In this document: positions 46,401 through 47,600 of the stretch, one piece after another
How positions within the stretch are numbered: position 1 is the stretch's first letter
Layout of the letters: each line of letters opens with the position of its first letter
Assembly: GCA_017443945.1 (NCBI GenBank)
Contig: JAFSXS010000111.1
Coordinates: 1 to 47,600 of the forward strand
Reading direction: 5' to 3'
DNA: 47,600 bases
Source of the DNA: Synergistaceae bacterium
GTDB taxonomy: Bacteria > Synergistota > Synergistia > Synergistales > Aminobacteriaceae
Notes under the pieces: model-generated
What the model saw: the letters and a program-made list of their open reading frames with translations, nothing else
Database searches by the model: none
What the model was told of the DNA's origin: nothing
Program-made: the position numbers and the translations under genes

Positions 46401-46529
46401 ATTTACGCGCTGACGAGAATATCCCTCTGTGCCCATGTTTGAAATATTATGCCCGACAGTTTGCATTCCCAGTCTGAAAGCGTTTAAAGCATTTCTGCCG
46501 AGTTCTAAGCCTCCGAATGTGCTACCCAT
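43434..46529 (-). CDS. flgK: Flagellar hook-associated protein 1 (FlgK), large
   Basis: This hook-associated protein has 1031 residues, roughly double the usual 450-650. The N-terminal rod motif reads GLELGRNALNAFRLGMQTVGHNISNMGTEGYSRQRV, a textbook FlgK start. The C-terminus ends SGVNIDEELMDMIILNRAF..MDEMLNTIINGFG as in other FlgK. Repeated beta units similar to those in FlgL fill the middle. The start at 46529 has an AGGGGG Shine-Dalgarno, 27 bp after flgN. Confidence 0.95.
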   Translation of the reverse strand: MGSTFGGLELGRNALNAFRLGMQTVGHNISNMGTEGYSRQRVNLGSAVPMDLPNIGQVGQGVNVESIQRIRDQFLDFQFRDNQALLGYWEKINDLYDNIQSYIAEPNSTGIRSAMDNFFTELQTVQQSPEDTSARRSLVEAARSIGDMLSALDANFDTYNNSINLEIQETVTEANGMLYDIAALNHEIYKAEAMNQNANDLRDQRDLLLDKLSKMIDISYNEPLESNGVPGEFFVTLNGKAIVQGDNVRELKAHAFMWDNKVYYDVQVAQNEFDIVENPAVADILAAGPEGNYQLAVDRLANGVEWTTGGGDAHCLETRAAITSSFEDGIILSYDNSADIPYKLSFRSLDDDETPHVLTIKIDKDSGGWKLRAKIDNTPETSTDSDGNVTVIYETVSGDLDIQTLADFINNKANSNTLGIPVNLEVTADTTNNTLEFRTTSTNEESPLEITDYTGMLGALTEQKAELTGVNMRSRPLDPDDALNISGSFRIQVGTQGTRVTSKIFNDNQGLGLEKGEILPEGTAGEKYTFRIGVSDDQVDISVNWNNSTGKWVLSSDLGNTTTAGETLTVQDMNQFIADTITKSKNSGGGDSIARLNVVAGPASGTKTQFYIESRDNYLLSISDITGDLASRMGLANDNPIITIDVESTDSLTTIRNKINEKYQAEFGLTQPEQWVHASINQASDQSYYLTISADVAGEAQRITLMGSEDGNMQVLRRLGLTRNEQITLDNILDDNGDPVTSYREVAYIPNDGIAMDASFSLSGVRYLSSDNMFNKARRIPAAGKTADYSASLLTEVNEGMWFNLKNTGVTGITVRHHVRGGSVKGLEELRDGFVPNLKDSLDEIAYNLAKNMNAYQYSGYGISSDINMTGVAFFNSLATKAGAANNLTVTDLIEANPSLIGAAMGKKDGNGLAMSGTSGGSGDGTNASRMVNLNWAKVVADGTMTIAGVYDSMLSEIGADASHAKLMYTTQATVSDQIDSQRQSVSGVNIDEELMDMIILNRAFGAMSRYVTAMDEMLNTIINGFGLVGR

Positions 46530-46555
46530 TTTTATACTTCCCCCTAAATAAATAA

Positions 46556-47035
46556 TTAGCCCGTGAAATCAGCCGAACCAGCTTGTGCAACGTCTCCCCC
46601 TAACGGAAAACCCGGCGAGCCGGCTGAGATTCTGCGATATTCAGAGAGCAGCATTGCCGTATATTTCTCGTTCTGATCTATAAGGCCTTCAAGTATGATC
46701 ATTTCAGATTTTAATACAAAGACGGACTGTGTTAATCTGTTTGCAGCCCCGTCAAATTTTGCGCGTTCGTCGTTTTCCATTTTTGACGCGAGAGAACTTG
46801 CTTTTGGCTCACATGAAAATTTTGCGGCGAGTTTCTTTGCTAAATCATTGCGTAGATTTTCACGAGTCTGAGAGTCAAAGAATAAATCTCTAATTTCGTC
46901 CATGAGAGAATTAATTGACTCTTTGTCGCCTGCTCTCATTGCCTCGCGCTGTTCTCTAATAGCGTCAACAAGGTCATCTATAGAATCTGCCTCATCAAGA
47001 ACAGCATTAATTAAATTCTCAACTTCGGCACGCAT
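46556..47035 (-). CDS. flgN: FlgN-family flagellar export chaperone
   Basis: This 159-residue, acidic and helical protein contains long helices (MRAEVENLINAVLDEADSIDDLVDAI; KLAAKFSCEPKASSLASKM) and a C-terminal segment LLSEYRRISAG. It fits FlgN, the type III export chaperone that delivers FlgK and FlgL. Position directly between flgM and flgK is the best evidence, since FlgN sequences are poorly conserved. It starts 2 nt after the flgM stop. Confidence 0.8.
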   Translation of the reverse strand: MRAEVENLINAVLDEADSIDDLVDAIREQREAMRAGDKESINSLMDEIRDLFFDSQTRENLRNDLAKKLAAKFSCEPKASSLASKMENDERAKFDGAANRLTQSVFVLKSEMIILEGLIDQNEKYTAMLLSEYRRISAGSPGFPLGGDVAQAGSADFTG

Positions 47036-47037
47036 GA

Positions 47038-47325
47038 TTACTCAATATCAAGCATTCCCGCAATTATTAAGGCATTGGCAACTTTATCTAACGGGGGATT
47101 ATATGTCCCTGACTCGATTCGCCCCTTAAAGTCTGCCACGACGTCATCACGTACTTCGGGAATATTTTTCATTTCAGCGTTTACCTTTGCAAGCAGTGAG
47201 CCGAATGAGCTTATATTTGCATTGTCAGACTCTGCCGAAAAATTGCCGTTGTAAGATACATTGCGTTTTGCTTTCCTGTTATTCAGAGCGTCAATGTTAT
47301 ATTGCCCTGAAATTTTGCCTATCAT
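47038..47325 (-). CDS. flgM: FlgM-family anti-sigma factor (FliA inhibitor)
   Basis: This small 95-residue protein begins MIGKISGQYNI. The C-terminal half, VADFKGRIESGTYN..DKVANALI, matches the FlgM segment that binds the flagellar sigma factor FliA (sigma-28). I choose the ATG at 47325, after GAGAGGAGTG; the longer frame from 47343 begins within the Shine-Dalgarno. It heads the flgM-N-K-L run. Confidence 0.85.
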   Translation of the reverse strand: MIGKISGQYNIDALNNRKAKRNVSYNGNFSAESDNANISSFGSLLAKVNAEMKNIPEVRDDVVADFKGRIESGTYNPPLDKVANALIIAGMLDIE

Positions 47326-47421
47326 CGTGTTCACTCCTCTCACTGATAAAAATTTTTGTAACTCTGATTTTGTGTTAATTCTCGGTATTCTGCGCTGTTA
47401 TCTTTAACGAAAATTTATTTA

Positions 47422-47600
47422 TTTACACAAGAAATTTTTTTACTGGGTTATTGCTTACTTCCGGGAAAAGTAAAAATTATATTTATCACAATAAAATTTT
47501 TGCTGTGTAAGTGCCTGACTCCTGAAAAAGTAAAATATTTCTGCTCACTATTATATTTACACAAGAAATTTTTTTGCTGAGTTATTGCTTGCTCCGGAAA
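47422..47600 (-). repeat. Three imperfect direct repeats at the window edge
   Basis: Units at 47422-47475, 47482-47535 and from 47556 onward (cut by the window end) share ACACAAGAAATTTTTTT..CTG..TTATTGCTT..CTCC-GGAAA. On the minus strand the copies translate to short peptides such as SNNSAKKFLV and SNNPVKKFLV, each ending in a stop. They resemble repeated 3' ends of a gene, perhaps the next gene beyond the window. The 257-bp stretch 47344-47600 holds no gene. Confidence 0.6.

Overview
This 47.6 kb window is from a low-GC bacterium that is most probably a member of the Synergistota (Synergistaceae). The best phylum marker is the C-terminus of the large surface protein at 25668-29417: a GGGGGC motif, one hydrophobic helix and a short basic tail, which is the Synerg-CTERM sorting-signal architecture. 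Indolepyruvate:ferredoxin oxidoreductase, a bacterial V-type (apparently Na+-type) ATPase and flagellar genes fit an anaerobic, amino-acid-fermenting, motile member of that phylum. There is no CRISPR array, rRNA operon, IS element or prophage.

Layout. 130-4245 (+): iorA-iorB-paaK-ACT, an aryl-pyruvate/aryl-acetate acyl-CoA module, closed by a terminator. 4347-6201 (+): a ThDP-dependent acetolactate-synthase-like enzyme broken by a 14-G tract. 6208-8774 (-): metal-dependent amidohydrolase and Na+/solute symporter. 8948-9023 (-): tRNA-Asn with a consensus promoter. 9180-11790: an orphan conserved protein, a DJ-1/PfpI protein and a frameshifted methyltransferase whose start codon is followed by a heptanucleotide repeat. 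12050-14654 (-): SGNH-like protein plus MBOAT O-acyltransferase. 14742-16154 (-): NCS2 nucleobase permease. 16276-18595 (+): four small secreted or membrane proteins, the last behind a promoter whose spacer is a 12-C tract. 18649-25533 (-): a tight four-gene operon (SpoIIE-type sensor phosphatase, unknown protein, TrpX-like binding protein, MFS protein with two extracytoplasmic modules). 25668-29417 (-): surface lipase/adhesin. 29516-38147 (-): complete nine-gene V-ATPase operon whose catalytic A subunit has an in-frame TGA. 38380-39582 (+): GGDEF protein. 39629-47325 (-): flgM-flgN-flgK-flgL, with unusually large FlgK and FlgL.

Three themes stand out. First, simple-sequence repeats sit where slippage would switch expression: poly-C in a -35/-10 spacer, poly-G inside a catalytic gene, and a 7-mer repeat at a start codon. 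Together they suggest phase variation, although homopolymer and assembly errors must be excluded. Second, several genes carry degenerate partial copies of their own 5' or 3' ends immediately outside the gene ('gene-end echoes'), some forming mini-ORFs with their own Shine-Dalgarno sequence and overlapping the real start. Third, intergenic stem-loops present a G-quadruplex-capable loop (two clear copies, one degenerate). I regard these, plus the 18.6-25.5 kb sensory operon, as the best candidates for undescribed biology here.
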